Shown one piece after another: positions 41,954-50,578 of a DNA stretch of 64,000 nt. Origin of the DNA: GCA-2794515 sp033763335 (lineage in GTDB: Bacteria > Chloroflexota > Anaerolineae > Aggregatilineales > Phototrophicaceae); the NCBI GenBank assembly GCA_033763335.1, contig JANRKU010000008.1, forward strand, positions 62,001 through 126,000, in the 5' to 3' direction. The first letter of the stretch is position 1; each line of letters opens with the position of its first letter. Position numbers and translations under genes: made by a program. Below the pieces are notes generated by a model. It ran no database searches. It was not told where the DNA came from and was given only the letters and a program-made list of their open reading frames with translations.

Positions 41954-42883
41954 ATGCTGATGCGTCGGTTTTTCTTATATCTGTCACAAGCAAAATGGGC
42001 GCGGGGACTCGTGACCCGTTTTTTTATCGCACGGCGGATGGCGCTCCGCTTTGTCGCAGGTGAGACATTGCAAGAGGCGCTCGTTGCGACCAAAACCCTC
42101 AATGAGGCGGGGTTATGGGTCACACTCGATTATCTGGGCGAGAGCGTCACCAGCGCCGAAGAGACCGATGCGGTTCGCAAGACCTATCTGGATTTGCTCG
42201 ACAATATCCATAAACAGGGCTTAAACGCCTCTGTTTCGTTAAAATTGACACATATGGGCTTGGACATTAGCGAAGAGCTTTGCGTCACCAATTTGCGCCA
42301 TATTCTCAATTTGGCACAAAAACACAATATCCCCGTCACACTGGATATGGAGGGGAGCGCCTATACCGATGTCACCTTGCGCTTGTATCGGACTTTGCGT
42401 GATGAATATGTCTATGGGGCGTTGGTTGGGACAGTCGTTCAATCTATGTTACGGCGTAGCATGGAGGATATGCGCCAATTGGCAGATGAAGGGGCGCGAA
42501 TTCGGCTGGTGAAGGGCGCATATTTAGAACCAGAAGCGGTGGCATATCCGCTTAAAGCCGATGTGGATAAAGCCTATGTGGATATTATGCGCGATTATTT
42601 CACCCATATCCCGCCAGCCTATTTAGAATTGGGGACACATGACGAAAAAATGATTGCGAGTGCTATTTCGCTGGCACAAGAAAATGGTGTCTCGACTGAT
42701 AATTATGAAATTCAGATGCTCTATGGCATCCGCAGAGAACGTCAAACAGAATTGGCAAAAGCGGGTGTAAAAATGCGCGTTTATGTGCCATTTGGTGAGG
42801 CGTGGTATCCCTATTTTATGCGCCGATTGGCAGAGCGCCCCGCCAATGTCTGGTTTTTGATGCGGAGCATGTTTAGTCGTTAA
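41954..42883 (+). CDS. Proline dehydrogenase (monofunctional)
   Basis: An FAD enzyme that oxidises proline to pyrroline-5-carboxylate, passing electrons to quinone at the membrane. The 309-residue single-domain form lacks the P5C dehydrogenase half of PutA. Conserved segments: SVKLTHMGL-like (SLKLTHMGL), RIRLVKGAYLEP (FAD/substrate Arg and Lys), LGTHDEKMI, EIQMLYGIRRERQ, and RVYVPFGEAWYPYFMRRLAERPAN, which carries the double Arg that binds the carboxylate. AAGGAG precedes the ATG. No P5C dehydrogenase gene is adjacent. Confidence 0.93.
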   Translation: MLMRRFFLYLSQAKWARGLVTRFFIARRMALRFVAGETLQEALVATKTLNEAGLWVTLDYLGESVTSAEETDAVRKTYLDLLDNIHKQGLNASVSLKLTHMGLDISEELCVTNLRHILNLAQKHNIPVTLDMEGSAYTDVTLRLYRTLRDEYVYGALVGTVVQSMLRRSMEDMRQLADEGARIRLVKGAYLEPEAVAYPLKADVDKAYVDIMRDYFTHIPPAYLELGTHDEKMIASAISLAQENGVSTDNYEIQMLYGIRRERQTELAKAGVKMRVYVPFGEAWYPYFMRRLAERPANVWFLMRSMFSR

Positions 42884-42937
42884 TCCTATCCCCCCAAATA
42901 ATATGCAAGTTAGTTTTTAAGTACGGAGTATCTTTTG

Positions 42938-43036
42938 TGGCTGACATACGAGGCTGAAGCCTCTAGTACAGCCATTACACCTCAAAAACAGGCAGGAGTG
43001 TAATGGCTGACTAACGCGAAGCGTGTATGTCCGCCA
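42938..43036. repeat. 99-bp composite double-hairpin element, copy 2
   Basis: Same organisation as the element at 30888-30986 but in the opposite orientation and of identical length. Left palindrome 42938-42974 (TGGCTG/CAGCCA around AGGCTGAAGCCT), spacer with AACAGGCAG, right palindrome 43004-43036 (TGGCTGAC/GTCCGCCA around ACGCGAAGCGT). Differences between the copies in the stems are mostly paired. It fills the gap between the proline dehydrogenase and the transglutaminase genes. Confidence 0.85.
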
Positions 43037-43106
43037 CGCCTTAAAAAGTATTTTACACCGTCTTTATTTACTAACAACCATTATATTTGGGGGATATTTA
43101 TTTGTG

Positions 43107-43199
43107 ATGACGGTTCAAAAAACAGTCCGTTTCTTCAAGCCATATCTACTTTTTTCGTTTATGCTCATCTTATTAGTTGGTGTAATTTTGGAGATGTAG
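43107..43199 (+). CDS. Possible 30-residue membrane peptide
   Basis: A short frame encoding a basic N-terminus (MTVQKTVRFFKPY) and a hydrophobic helix (LLFSFMLILLVGVILEM), the form of a small single-pass membrane protein. GGGGGA lies about 12 bases before the ATG. It ends one base before the transglutaminase ATG, so it could couple translation of that gene. It may equally be chance; no homologue is known to me. Confidence 0.35.
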   Translation: MTVQKTVRFFKPYLLFSFMLILLVGVILEM

Positions 43200-43200
43200 C

Positions 43201-43938
43201 ATGTATATCAACCCAGAACATCCTATTGTTCAAGCAGTGGCAAATCAGATAAAACAAAAAACGAAAACGGATGCCGAAGCATTAGAAGCAATTTTTTACT
43301 ATGTACGTGATGAAATTCTATTTGGATTTCATCCAGAAGTTGACCAGCTTTCAGCCTCAGAAATTATTGCGCGTGGAAGCGGGCAGTGTAACAATAAAAG
43401 CATCGTTTTTATCGCACTTTGCCAAGCACTCAATATTCAATCCAAGTTGTTTTTTTCTGATATTGACCGTTCTATACACAGAGGTTTCATCCCCTCATGG
43501 GCATATCGCCTATTTCCAAAACGGATTTCACATAGCTGGGTAGAGGTTAATGTGGATGGTCAGTGGCATCAAATAGACGGTTATATTAATGACGAATCGC
43601 TTTTTGAGGCGGGGCGTAAGCGTCTACTTGAAGTTGGTTGGAATTGTGGTTATTCCGTTGCCGACCCGACTCAGGCGAGTAGTGAATTTTCACTTACCGA
43701 TAAGAACTTTGTTCAAATGGCGGCTGTTACGACACATCATGGCAGTTATGTAGATCCAGCCGTTTATTTCAATTCGCCGTTATATCAAAATCAGCCAAAG
43801 GGTATAAAACGACTATTATCTAAATTTATTCTGAGGCAGATGGATTCCCGTGTGCGCGACTTGCGCGAATCGTATCGCAAAACCTCTCAAATTTCAGATA
43901 ATAATGCTAATATTCAACGGATAATGGCGACTACCTAA
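43201..43938 (+). CDS. Transglutaminase-like cysteine protease-fold protein
   Basis: A 245-residue cytoplasmic protein of the transglutaminase-like superfamily. The catalytic triad is visible: Cys in RGSGQCNNKS (about 64), His in SHSWVEVNVDG (about 112) and Asp in WHQIDGYIND (about 127). A preceding helix (ALEAIFYYVRDEILF) is also typical. Members are proteases or amidases, seldom cross-linkers; the substrate is unknown. GGAG lies 7 bases upstream. It is paired with an AraC regulator 12 bases downstream. Confidence 0.82.
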   Translation: MYINPEHPIVQAVANQIKQKTKTDAEALEAIFYYVRDEILFGFHPEVDQLSASEIIARGSGQCNNKSIVFIALCQALNIQSKLFFSDIDRSIHRGFIPSWAYRLFPKRISHSWVEVNVDGQWHQIDGYINDESLFEAGRKRLLEVGWNCGYSVADPTQASSEFSLTDKNFVQMAAVTTHHGSYVDPAVYFNSPLYQNQPKGIKRLLSKFILRQMDSRVRDLRESYRKTSQISDNNANIQRIMATT

Positions 43939-43950
43939 CCTAAATAGAAG

Positions 43951-44718
43951 ATGGCGTTAACTTACCTTTTTGGCTATTCCGAATTTATTGTGATGTTGAG
44001 CAACTCTATTGATGTTGAAACACATTCTCATCATGCGATTCAGCTAACCGTTGGCTTGGAGCGACCCGTTATCGTACATCACAACCAACAGCTAATTTCT
44101 GGTACAGGCGTTTTTATTGCCAGCGATATAGCCCATGTCTTGGATAGTCAAGGAGGGGCAACGATTACTTATCTGGTACATCCTGAAAGCCAACTGGGTG
44201 TTGCTCTTCGTAGAGGACTGTTAGGGGAGCAACCCATTGGCATCCTCACAGATAAACACCCATTGATTCATCATGAGTGGGCATCTTTGAATTGTGAATC
44301 AATGAACCAGATAGCAATGGCATTTTGGAAATCACTGCCCCACTATTTGGCAAATAATTCACCAATTGACCCACGTATTCAAGCGATTTTTCACTATATT
44401 CATAAAATGGATATCGTTAAGGTTTCTGTTCATACGCTGGCAGATAAAGTACATCTTTCACCATCCCGTTTTATGGCGCTTTTTCGGAAAGAGACAGGTA
44501 TTGCGTTGCGACATTATGTATTGTGGCATCGCTTACTAAAAGCCTTATCACAAATTTTGGCGGGTATGTCATTCACGACTGCCGCACATGAGGTTGGGTT
44601 TGCTGATGCGTCACACTTAACCCGTACATTCAAAGAGATGTTTGGAATTACCCTACAAAGTGTTTTTATGAGTGGGGAATTTATCCAAGCGACTTTCTGT
44701 GATGAAGAAATTGAATAA
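43951..44718 (+). CDS. AraC-family transcriptional regulator
   Basis: A 255-residue regulator with a divergent cupin-like N-terminal domain (about 1-150, including HSHHAIQLTVGLERPVIV) and the C-terminal AraC DNA-binding domain: LADKVHLSPSRFMALFRKETG as the first helix-turn-helix and FTTAAHEVGFADASHLTRTFKEMFG as the second, conserved one. It follows the transglutaminase gene by 12 bases and is probably cotranscribed. Effector unknown. Confidence 0.88.
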   Translation: MALTYLFGYSEFIVMLSNSIDVETHSHHAIQLTVGLERPVIVHHNQQLISGTGVFIASDIAHVLDSQGGATITYLVHPESQLGVALRRGLLGEQPIGILTDKHPLIHHEWASLNCESMNQIAMAFWKSLPHYLANNSPIDPRIQAIFHYIHKMDIVKVSVHTLADKVHLSPSRFMALFRKETGIALRHYVLWHRLLKALSQILAGMSFTTAAHEVGFADASHLTRTFKEMFGITLQSVFMSGEFIQATFCDEEIE

Positions 44719-44756
44719 TTTTTTATGGCAATCACTTATAGTTAAATTTTTATGAA

Positions 44757-45578
44757 TTAACCCGCATTGCCCAACGCATAAATATCGCGCTTATGCCACC
44801 CGCTTATATCGGCTAATTCGCGCGATATATCTTTCATCGAATCGCCATCGGCACGCCGTTTGGCGATTTCATCGCGCAATTGAGATTCTGTCCATTTTTG
44901 CGGGGCAATTTCCACTGCCCCACCGACCACAATGACAATTTCCCCGCGTGGCGGATTTTTTTCAAAATGGGCGATGACAGAGGAGGTATCCCCGCGCACG
45001 AATTCTTCAAATTTTTTGCTGATTTCCCGCGCCACACATATCGGACGCGCCCCCAATTGGGTTGTCATCACCTGTAGCGTTTCTATCAACCGATTAGGAC
45101 TCTCATAAAAAATGAGTGTGTGGCGTAATGGGGCAATATCCGCCAAAAGTGCCGTTTGGGAGCTGGCTTTGCGCGGAAAAAATCCCAAAAATAAAAAGGT
45201 GTCGGTGGGCAATCCAGACCCAATCAATGCGGGTAAAACCGCATTTGCACCCGGTAGTGCCTCTACCCGATAGCCCGCCTCAATCACGGCTTTCACCAAT
45301 TCATAACCGGGGTCGCTAATGGCTGGTGTGCCTGCATCCGAAATAAGCGCCACATCACCATTTGCCAATGTGCCAAGTATGACATCTAGTTTTGTGACCT
45401 TGTTATGTTCGTGATAACTGGTCAGAGGGGTTTTGATGTCATAGTATTGGAGCAAAATATGACTGGTGCGTGTATCTTCTGCGGCGATGAGCGCCACCGT
45501 TTTGAGAAGTCGTAAAGCCCGTAGGGTTATATCTTCTAAATTGCCAATCGGCGTTGGGACGAGATAGAGTGTTCCCAA
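44757..45578 (-). CDS. rsmI: 16S rRNA (cytidine(1402)-2'-O)-methyltransferase
   Basis: A SAM-dependent methylase of the tetrapyrrole-methylase fold that modifies C1402 of 16S rRNA at the decoding site. Clear family segments are LYLVPTPIGNLEDITLRAL at the N-terminus, IAAEDTRTSHILL, LISDAGTPAISDPGYELV, ALPGANAVLPALIGSGLPTD and FYESPNRL. At 273 residues the length is normal. It converges with the AraC gene (38 bases apart) and diverges from the L,D-transpeptidase gene. Confidence 0.95.
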   Translation of the reverse strand: MGTLYLVPTPIGNLEDITLRALRLLKTVALIAAEDTRTSHILLQYYDIKTPLTSYHEHNKVTKLDVILGTLANGDVALISDAGTPAISDPGYELVKAVIEAGYRVEALPGANAVLPALIGSGLPTDTFLFLGFFPRKASSQTALLADIAPLRHTLIFYESPNRLIETLQVMTTQLGARPICVAREISKKFEEFVRGDTSSVIAHFEKNPPRGEIVIVVGGAVEIAPQKWTESQLRDEIAKRRADGDSMKDISRELADISGWHKRDIYALGNAG

Positions 45579-45680
45579 AAGTGAACTCCTGTGGGGTAAG
45601 CGTCAGGTTGAGCTATTCATCACCAAAATGAATTATGCTATTATTTGGGCAAATGATGAATTTGAGTAGATGGAGATGTT

Positions 45681-46769
45681 GTGCTAATGATGAAACAAAT
45701 TCGTGTGGTAATTGCTGTTTTGGTGCTACTGGTGGTGATGATTGCCCCTGCACATGCCCAAATGGATACAACGGCGTGTGCAGAAGTCGTGCCAAATGGC
45801 GAAATTCCCACTCCCTGTATGCGTTTAATGGAATCTTTTCCCGCCCCAACGGTCTTAGAAATCCCACAAGACCGCTTTACGTTGGATTATTATGATTTTT
45901 GGCGCGTGAATAATACGCAACCCCCTGTATATGATGCTCCGGGTGGCAATGTCATCCGCAATATGCCTGCTGGCTTCAACTTTATCAATGTGGTCAACCA
46001 AGTAGAGGGTTGGGTACAGGCAGAAAATGGCGAATGGTTTCGTGCAGAAGATGTTCTCCAAAACGACAAACTCTCTTATATGAGTGGTGTTCGCATTTTG
46101 GACGGACTCGAAAATCGGTTTGCGTGGATTTTGGGGACAATGTACACTGTGCCAGAACCGAATGGCGCTCAATCTCCAGAAACAGGTCGCCTGGTACAAC
46201 GCTACGATTTGGTGAATATTTTTGCCGAAACGGTAGATAGTGAGGGATGGCGTTGGTATATGGTTGGACCCAATCAATGGGTTGAACAACGGATGGTCGC
46301 CAAAGTGTTTAAGATTGACCGTCCAGAAGGGGTAGAAGGACGTTGGGTGGCAGTGGATTTGTATGAGCAGACACTGGTCGCCTATGAAAATGACACCCCT
46401 ATTTTTGCCACACTCATCGCCACTGGTATCCCCGGATTTGATACCCGCGAAGGGGTTTATCCTGTATGGGCGCGGTTAGACCGTGACCGTATGTCTGGCT
46501 TAACGGGTGCGCCCAATGCGTGGGATTTGCAAAGTGTCCCCTATGTGATGTATTTTGACGAAGGGCGTAGTCTACATGGGACATATTGGCATGATAATTT
46601 TGGGTATCGTCAAAGCAAGGGGTGTGTCAATTTGACCATCAGCGATGCCAGTTATGTATTTACGTGGATGAGCGAAACGACCGTGCGTGACGAAGAAGGC
46701 AATCCATTGAATTTTGTCTATGTACATAGTTCTGGGGAATATGTGGGTGAAGGCGCGGCGACTAAATAA
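45681..46769 (+). CDS. Exported L,D-transpeptidase (YkuD)
   Basis: A peptidoglycan cross-linking enzyme outside the membrane. The signal peptide ends near APAHAQ. An SH3-like region (about 75-210: PVYDAPGGNVIRNMP, WVQAENGEWFRAEDV) precedes the YkuD domain, whose active site is HGTYWHDNFG and SKGCVNLTISDA, with the catalytic Cys in GCVN. The start may be GTG 45681 (GGAG 5 bases upstream) or ATG 45687 (11 bases); both keep the signal peptide. A perfect palindrome with a T-run follows. Confidence 0.9.
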   Translation: MLMMKQIRVVIAVLVLLVVMIAPAHAQMDTTACAEVVPNGEIPTPCMRLMESFPAPTVLEIPQDRFTLDYYDFWRVNNTQPPVYDAPGGNVIRNMPAGFNFINVVNQVEGWVQAENGEWFRAEDVLQNDKLSYMSGVRILDGLENRFAWILGTMYTVPEPNGAQSPETGRLVQRYDLVNIFAETVDSEGWRWYMVGPNQWVEQRMVAKVFKIDRPEGVEGRWVAVDLYEQTLVAYENDTPIFATLIATGIPGFDTREGVYPVWARLDRDRMSGLTGAPNAWDLQSVPYVMYFDEGRSLHGTYWHDNFGYRQSKGCVNLTISDASYVFTWMSETTVRDEEGNPLNFVYVHSSGEYVGEGAATK

Positions 46770-46790
46770 GTGTGTCTGGTGATGATATGT

Positions 46791-46818
46791 GTAGGGGCAT
46801 GATATATCATGCCCCTAC
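46791..46818. repeat. Perfect 28-bp palindrome, ATGATATATCAT-core type
   Basis: GTAGGGGCATGATA and its exact complement, 21 bases after the transpeptidase stop and followed by a run of six T, 15 bases before the convergent ferredoxin stop. Probably a working terminator. Confidence 0.85.
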
Positions 46819-46833
46819 AGGGCAATTTTTTAT

Positions 46834-47184
46834 CTAGCTGATGGCATCGTAGCCAGGACCCGTAGAAAAGAAATCATAATTGGGTTGAATATCGGCAGTC
46901 AAATCTACGATTTCACCTTCTTTGTGGGTGACGAGTTTTTTGGTGGCAAAATCTAAGCGTTCTTGCTTATCTGCCATTTTATAGGCACTTGGCACTTCTT
47001 CTTCGATAAAAATCGCTTCAAAGGGGCATTCTGGCACACATGCGCCACAATCAATGCAGGTATCGGGGTCAATAAAATACCAGGGCCATTCGGCTTCGGG
47101 TTGACCGGGGACGATACATTCGACAGGGCAAACTTCCACGCACGCGCCATCGCGTAAGCATAAGCTGGTGATGATGTGGGTCAT
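46834..47184 (-). CDS. Ferredoxin with two Fe-S clusters
   Basis: A 116-residue electron carrier. Eight cysteines are arranged as C9-x5-C15-x3-C19-P and C23 for one cluster and C43-IDC-GAC-VPEC-P (43, 46, 49, 53) for the other, the pattern of 7Fe/8Fe bacterial ferredoxins (3Fe-4S plus 4Fe-4S, or two 4Fe-4S). The ~60-residue C-terminal region lacks Cys. The start at 47184 (MTHIITSLCL) has GAGGAG upstream; an in-frame Met at 47229 would add an unlikely leader. Redox partner unknown. Confidence 0.92.
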   Translation of the reverse strand: MTHIITSLCLRDGACVEVCPVECIVPGQPEAEWPWYFIDPDTCIDCGACVPECPFEAIFIEEEVPSAYKMADKQERLDFATKKLVTHKEGEIVDLTADIQPNYDFFSTGPGYDAIS

Positions 47185-47349
47185 AATGAGTCTCCTCAAA
47201 TTAATTTTTACGAATAAATCACAAACCACATAACTGATGTTATTCTGATTGTATGCACCCTATCATAACAACGATTGACACGGGTTACTGTGACTTTTGT
47301 TGGATTTGAAGAATCATTTTTTGTGAAAAATAAAAAATGTTTACTGAGG

Positions 47350-48030
47350 TTAAATTTGTGAGAAGTGGGTCTCTGCCAAGTGTTGCAAGCCGTCCCTATC
47401 GGCAATGACGATTTCACGTCCTTTTTTGCGGAGTAGCCCCGCATTGAGCAAACCGCGCAATGCCCGACCAACGACCTCACGGGTCGTCCCCAAAATGGCG
47501 GCAATTTCTTCTTGTGTCAATTTTGTGGGTGGCTCGGTGATATGTTCGGCATAGGTGGTTTCGTGCAAAAACAGCTTGGCGAGGCGTGCGGGAATAGACC
47601 GAAAGGTCATATCTTCGAGGCGTTCCAGATAATCACGGTTTTGATGTGCCAATTGTTGGACATAATTTTGCAATAAGGCGCGGTCACTCGCCAATAGGCT
47701 AATCAGGTGGGCATGGCTAATCACCCACACCGCAGTTTGTGTCACTGCTACTGCGTTAAAGGGGTTACTATGACCATCCACCGCCGCCACTTCGTTAAAA
47801 CTGGCGAGTGGGCGCAACAAACTGAGTGTGTGTAAGCGCCCTTCGCCATTCATCCGAAAAATGCGGACTAACCCCTCTACGACAATAAAAAAACCAGCGC
47901 ATTTATCCCCTTCTGCAAAAATAGTCGCGCCTGCTTGAAATTGGCGACAATGGGCGTGACTTTGCAACTGTGATAATGCGCTTGCGTTGATATTGGCAAA
48001 ATAAGGGATTTTATGCCAATCTGTCATCAT
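47350..48030 (-). CDS. Crp/Fnr-family transcriptional regulator
   Basis: A 226-residue regulator with an N-terminal cyclic-nucleotide-binding-type beta roll (FQAGATIFAEGDKCAGFFIVVEGLVRIF) and a C-terminal winged helix whose recognition region is LTQEEIAAILGTTREVVGRALRGL. The N-terminal Cys cluster of Fnr is absent, so it is more like Crp or a ligand-free relative; whether it binds cAMP is not clear. It is the last gene of the methyltransferase-sortase run, 4 bases after the preceding stop. Confidence 0.9.
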   Translation of the reverse strand: MMTDWHKIPYFANINASALSQLQSHAHCRQFQAGATIFAEGDKCAGFFIVVEGLVRIFRMNGEGRLHTLSLLRPLASFNEVAAVDGHSNPFNAVAVTQTAVWVISHAHLISLLASDRALLQNYVQQLAHQNRDYLERLEDMTFRSIPARLAKLFLHETTYAEHITEPPTKLTQEEIAAILGTTREVVGRALRGLLNAGLLRKKGREIVIADRDGLQHLAETHFSQI

Positions 48031-48034
48031 CCCC

Positions 48035-48391
48035 TCACAAAATTTGTGCCAAGATAATCATCGAAATCATGAGTATGCCTGCCAAAATAAACATATTGCG
48101 AATATCCACCACGACATGATTATAATCGCGCTTCAATTCGTCATAACTCACTGTTTTGGTGGGATGTGCCAATTGATAGGCGACTTGCTCTTGAGTCATA
48201 AGTTCGCGTTTTTTACGATTTGCCTGTACCACTTTCGGTTGAACAGGCGCAGAGGCGCGGGTCGTTCCAACGCCAGTAGACGGGCGATTTTCACGGCGGG
48301 CGGCACGTTTTGCGGCGGCTTCTTCGCTAGGGGTCAGGGTTTTGGGGGTGTTGGCAGATGTGCCGACTGGTCTTTTTTCACGTTTTGCCAT
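48035..48391 (-). CDS. Small basic protein with C-terminal membrane anchor
   Basis: A 118-residue hypothetical protein: a Lys/Arg/Thr-rich, probably disordered N-terminal half (MAKREKRPVGTSANTPKT), an amphipathic segment (YQLAHPTKTVSYDELKRDY), and one C-terminal helix (NMFILAGILMISMIILAQIL). The gene lies 15 bases after the sortase gene and 4 bases before the Crp/Fnr gene, so it is part of the same run. Function unknown; an accessory to the sortase is possible. Confidence 0.7.
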   Translation of the reverse strand: MAKREKRPVGTSANTPKTLTPSEEAAAKRAARRENRPSTGVGTTRASAPVQPKVVQANRKKRELMTQEQVAYQLAHPTKTVSYDELKRDYNHVVVDIRNMFILAGILMISMIILAQIL

Positions 48392-48406
48392 GGTTTGGTT
48401 GTCCTT

Positions 48407-49498
48407 TTAATTGATACGGTCTGCAAAGACCACAATGCGTTGAGTATTGACGCGGTAAGGATAGCACGAAATAAGCGTAGCGGTAGGGACACCTGTGTTT
48501 TGCATGACCCAAACATCGGTGGGTTCTACTGTCCGAATTTCGCGTATTTCATAGACATAGACATTGCGTTCAGTTTGAATCGTGAACTGGTCGCCCACTT
48601 CGAGCTGGTCTAGGTATCTGAATAATTCCCCATACACATCATTATGTGCTGTCAACGCCACATTGCCTGTGTCATCACCAGGTCGTGCGCCATTCAAAAC
48701 TTGCCCAACCCCTTGCTTGAGCGCATCCCAATCTGACCCTTGTACGATGCTCTCATCCAAATTCAATTTGGGAATGCTGATGCGGAGTGCTGTTTCGGGT
48801 GTTTTTGCGGGACGTTCAATGGTGGGGGTATCGAGTTCGGCTTTGACCAATGGCAATAGATGGCTAGGGATTTCATCTTGTTTGAATTGTATCCCGCCCG
48901 ATTCTGTGATGATATGTCCACCGGGCAACACCACATCATTCAATTTGAGGCGCAAGACGGCAGTTGGTTCTAGGGTTGGCACCATGGCAGAACGGGTCGC
49001 ATTTGCCTCTTGTTGAACAGTGGCGGTTTCAGTTTCTAATTTTTGGATGGATTGGAATAATGCCAAGCCCATAAATATCAAGCCAAACACTGCGGCGACT
49101 TCCACCAACAATAGCGACATATTCACAAAACGTCGCCATATACGGTCACGCGCTTCTTGTTGCCGTTGACGCAGATGGGCAATATCCTCATGCAAGGCTT
49201 TTTCGTCCTCATCAAAACGGGGTGTAGTCGTTTTGAGGGGGGGCGGTTGCACCGATACGGGCGCGGGTGTAGATGGACTAGTTGTGCCATTGGATAGGGC
49301 TTCTAGCTGTTGATTGATAATTTCTGAAATTGGCTTTTCTTCTGCCACCACTTTGGGGGCATCGGCGGGCAATACACGCCCACTTTTTTGCATACGGCGC
49401 ATTTGTTTTTCGCGGGCTTCACGCTTGCGAATCACCAGAATGCGTTCTAATTCTTCGATTGTTAAATCTTCTACAGGGCGTTTATCACGATACGTCAT
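48407..49498 (-). CDS. Membrane-anchored sortase (class D/E-like)
   Basis: A transpeptidase that attaches surface proteins. Of 363 residues, the first ~140 are cytoplasmic and charged, then comes one transmembrane helix (LLLVEVAAVFGLIFMGLAL, about 128-146), and an external sortase domain from about 235: ISIPKLNLDESIVQG, catalytic His in NVALTAHND, catalytic Cys in TLISCYPY, and Arg in NTQRIVVFA. All three catalytic residues are present. The long cytoplasmic extension is unusual. No sorting-signal substrate is obvious in this window. Confidence 0.9.
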   Translation of the reverse strand: MTYRDKRPVEDLTIEELERILVIRKREAREKQMRRMQKSGRVLPADAPKVVAEEKPISEIINQQLEALSNGTTSPSTPAPVSVQPPPLKTTTPRFDEDEKALHEDIAHLRQRQQEARDRIWRRFVNMSLLLVEVAAVFGLIFMGLALFQSIQKLETETATVQQEANATRSAMVPTLEPTAVLRLKLNDVVLPGGHIITESGGIQFKQDEIPSHLLPLVKAELDTPTIERPAKTPETALRISIPKLNLDESIVQGSDWDALKQGVGQVLNGARPGDDTGNVALTAHNDVYGELFRYLDQLEVGDQFTIQTERNVYVYEIREIRTVEPTDVWVMQNTGVPTATLISCYPYRVNTQRIVVFADRIN

Positions 49499-49513
49499 GT
49501 TACGGGTAAATCC

Positions 49514-50335
49514 TCATTCACTTAACGGAATTTTCGATGCGACTGCAAATACTTCGCGCTCAAAAAACCAACGGATGGGGGCAACATCAAAAAATAATTT
49601 ACGAAATAGGGCAAATATTGGGTTTTCGGTGCGATTCTGTGGTGGGCTATCCAGCCATACTTTGCCCTTAAATCCCGCTTCTTTGAGTGTCCGTCCCATG
49701 CTCCATAATGATTGTTCGTTCACATGGACATGCTCATTGTGTTCTACCAAAAATTGGCGCGGGTCTTTGGGATAATTTTTCCCCTGCCCTAGCAATTGAC
49801 GCACACGGCGCACCACAGGATAGGCATATTTATCATACCAGATATTCGGGGCAGTATGGACGATGAAGCTCCCATCATCCTTCAAGACACGGCGCACTTC
49901 GAGTAATGCTTGGTGCAATTCCCACGGGTGCAGGTGTTCCACCACATCAAACATCAATACACGGTCAAAGGATTTGTCTGGAAATGGCAATTTTTTGGCA
50001 TCTGCCAAGCCAATGCCTGTTTTGCCATCGGCATCGGTGAGGTTGCCCAAGACTTGTTGCGACATGCTCACGGCGACAGGGGCATAATCTATGCCATAGG
50101 CATCGGCACCGAGTTTGGCACAATGCTTGAGGATTTCGCCACGTCCACAGCCCACATCCAAAATGGTCATGCCTGCCCGCACTTCTGCTAAGGCAAAGGC
50201 GGCGGATAAGCGCCGTGATAGATGTTCGCCCTCCGTCTGCACAAATTCATCATACCCTTCACAGGCATGAAGGAAATACTCCTCTGTATAGAGGTTGGGG
50301 TCTACAGGGGCGGGATTTTGTGATTGTTGTGTCAT
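49514..50335 (-). CDS. SAM-dependent class I methyltransferase
   Basis: A 273-residue Rossmann-fold methyltransferase. SAM motif I is ILDVGCGRGEIL (about 60), then AYGIDYAPVAVSMSQ (acidic motif II), SFDRVLMFDVVEHLHPWE and the LLEVRRVLKDDGSFIVHTAP segment typical of Methyltransf_11/Ubie-type enzymes. The C-terminal ~80 residues resemble the substrate domain of polysaccharide or lipid methylases but are not diagnostic. It is the first gene of the run leading to the sortase, 15 bases upstream of it. Confidence 0.88.
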   Translation of the reverse strand: MTQQSQNPAPVDPNLYTEEYFLHACEGYDEFVQTEGEHLSRRLSAAFALAEVRAGMTILDVGCGRGEILKHCAKLGADAYGIDYAPVAVSMSQQVLGNLTDADGKTGIGLADAKKLPFPDKSFDRVLMFDVVEHLHPWELHQALLEVRRVLKDDGSFIVHTAPNIWYDKYAYPVVRRVRQLLGQGKNYPKDPRQFLVEHNEHVHVNEQSLWSMGRTLKEAGFKGKVWLDSPPQNRTENPIFALFRKLFFDVAPIRWFFEREVFAVASKIPLSE

Positions 50336-50507
50336 TGAGTCTCTCTATCCGATAGGCAACATTATGTGTTGATTATACGGCATAAGCAAAAGTCCATTCA
50401 ACCGATAGTTTTCGGTGATTGCTATACGGTGTTGTTTTTTCAATAACGAATTCAAGATAAATATATAGGGCAATGACACAATAAGTTTTTATTAATTACG
50501 ATTTTCC

Positions 50508-50532
50508 AACCTCTTACAATTTGTAAGAGGTT
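50508..50532. terminator. Hairpin downstream of the DinD/Bro-N gene
   Basis: Perfect 12-base arms (AACCTCTTACAA and complement) about one base, in a gap of 243 bases that otherwise shows no feature. There is no T-run, so terminator activity is uncertain. Confidence 0.45.
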
Positions 50533-50578
50533 GAGGTCAAAAAGAAACATAACCCTTAATAATACGGCAACTTATTGA

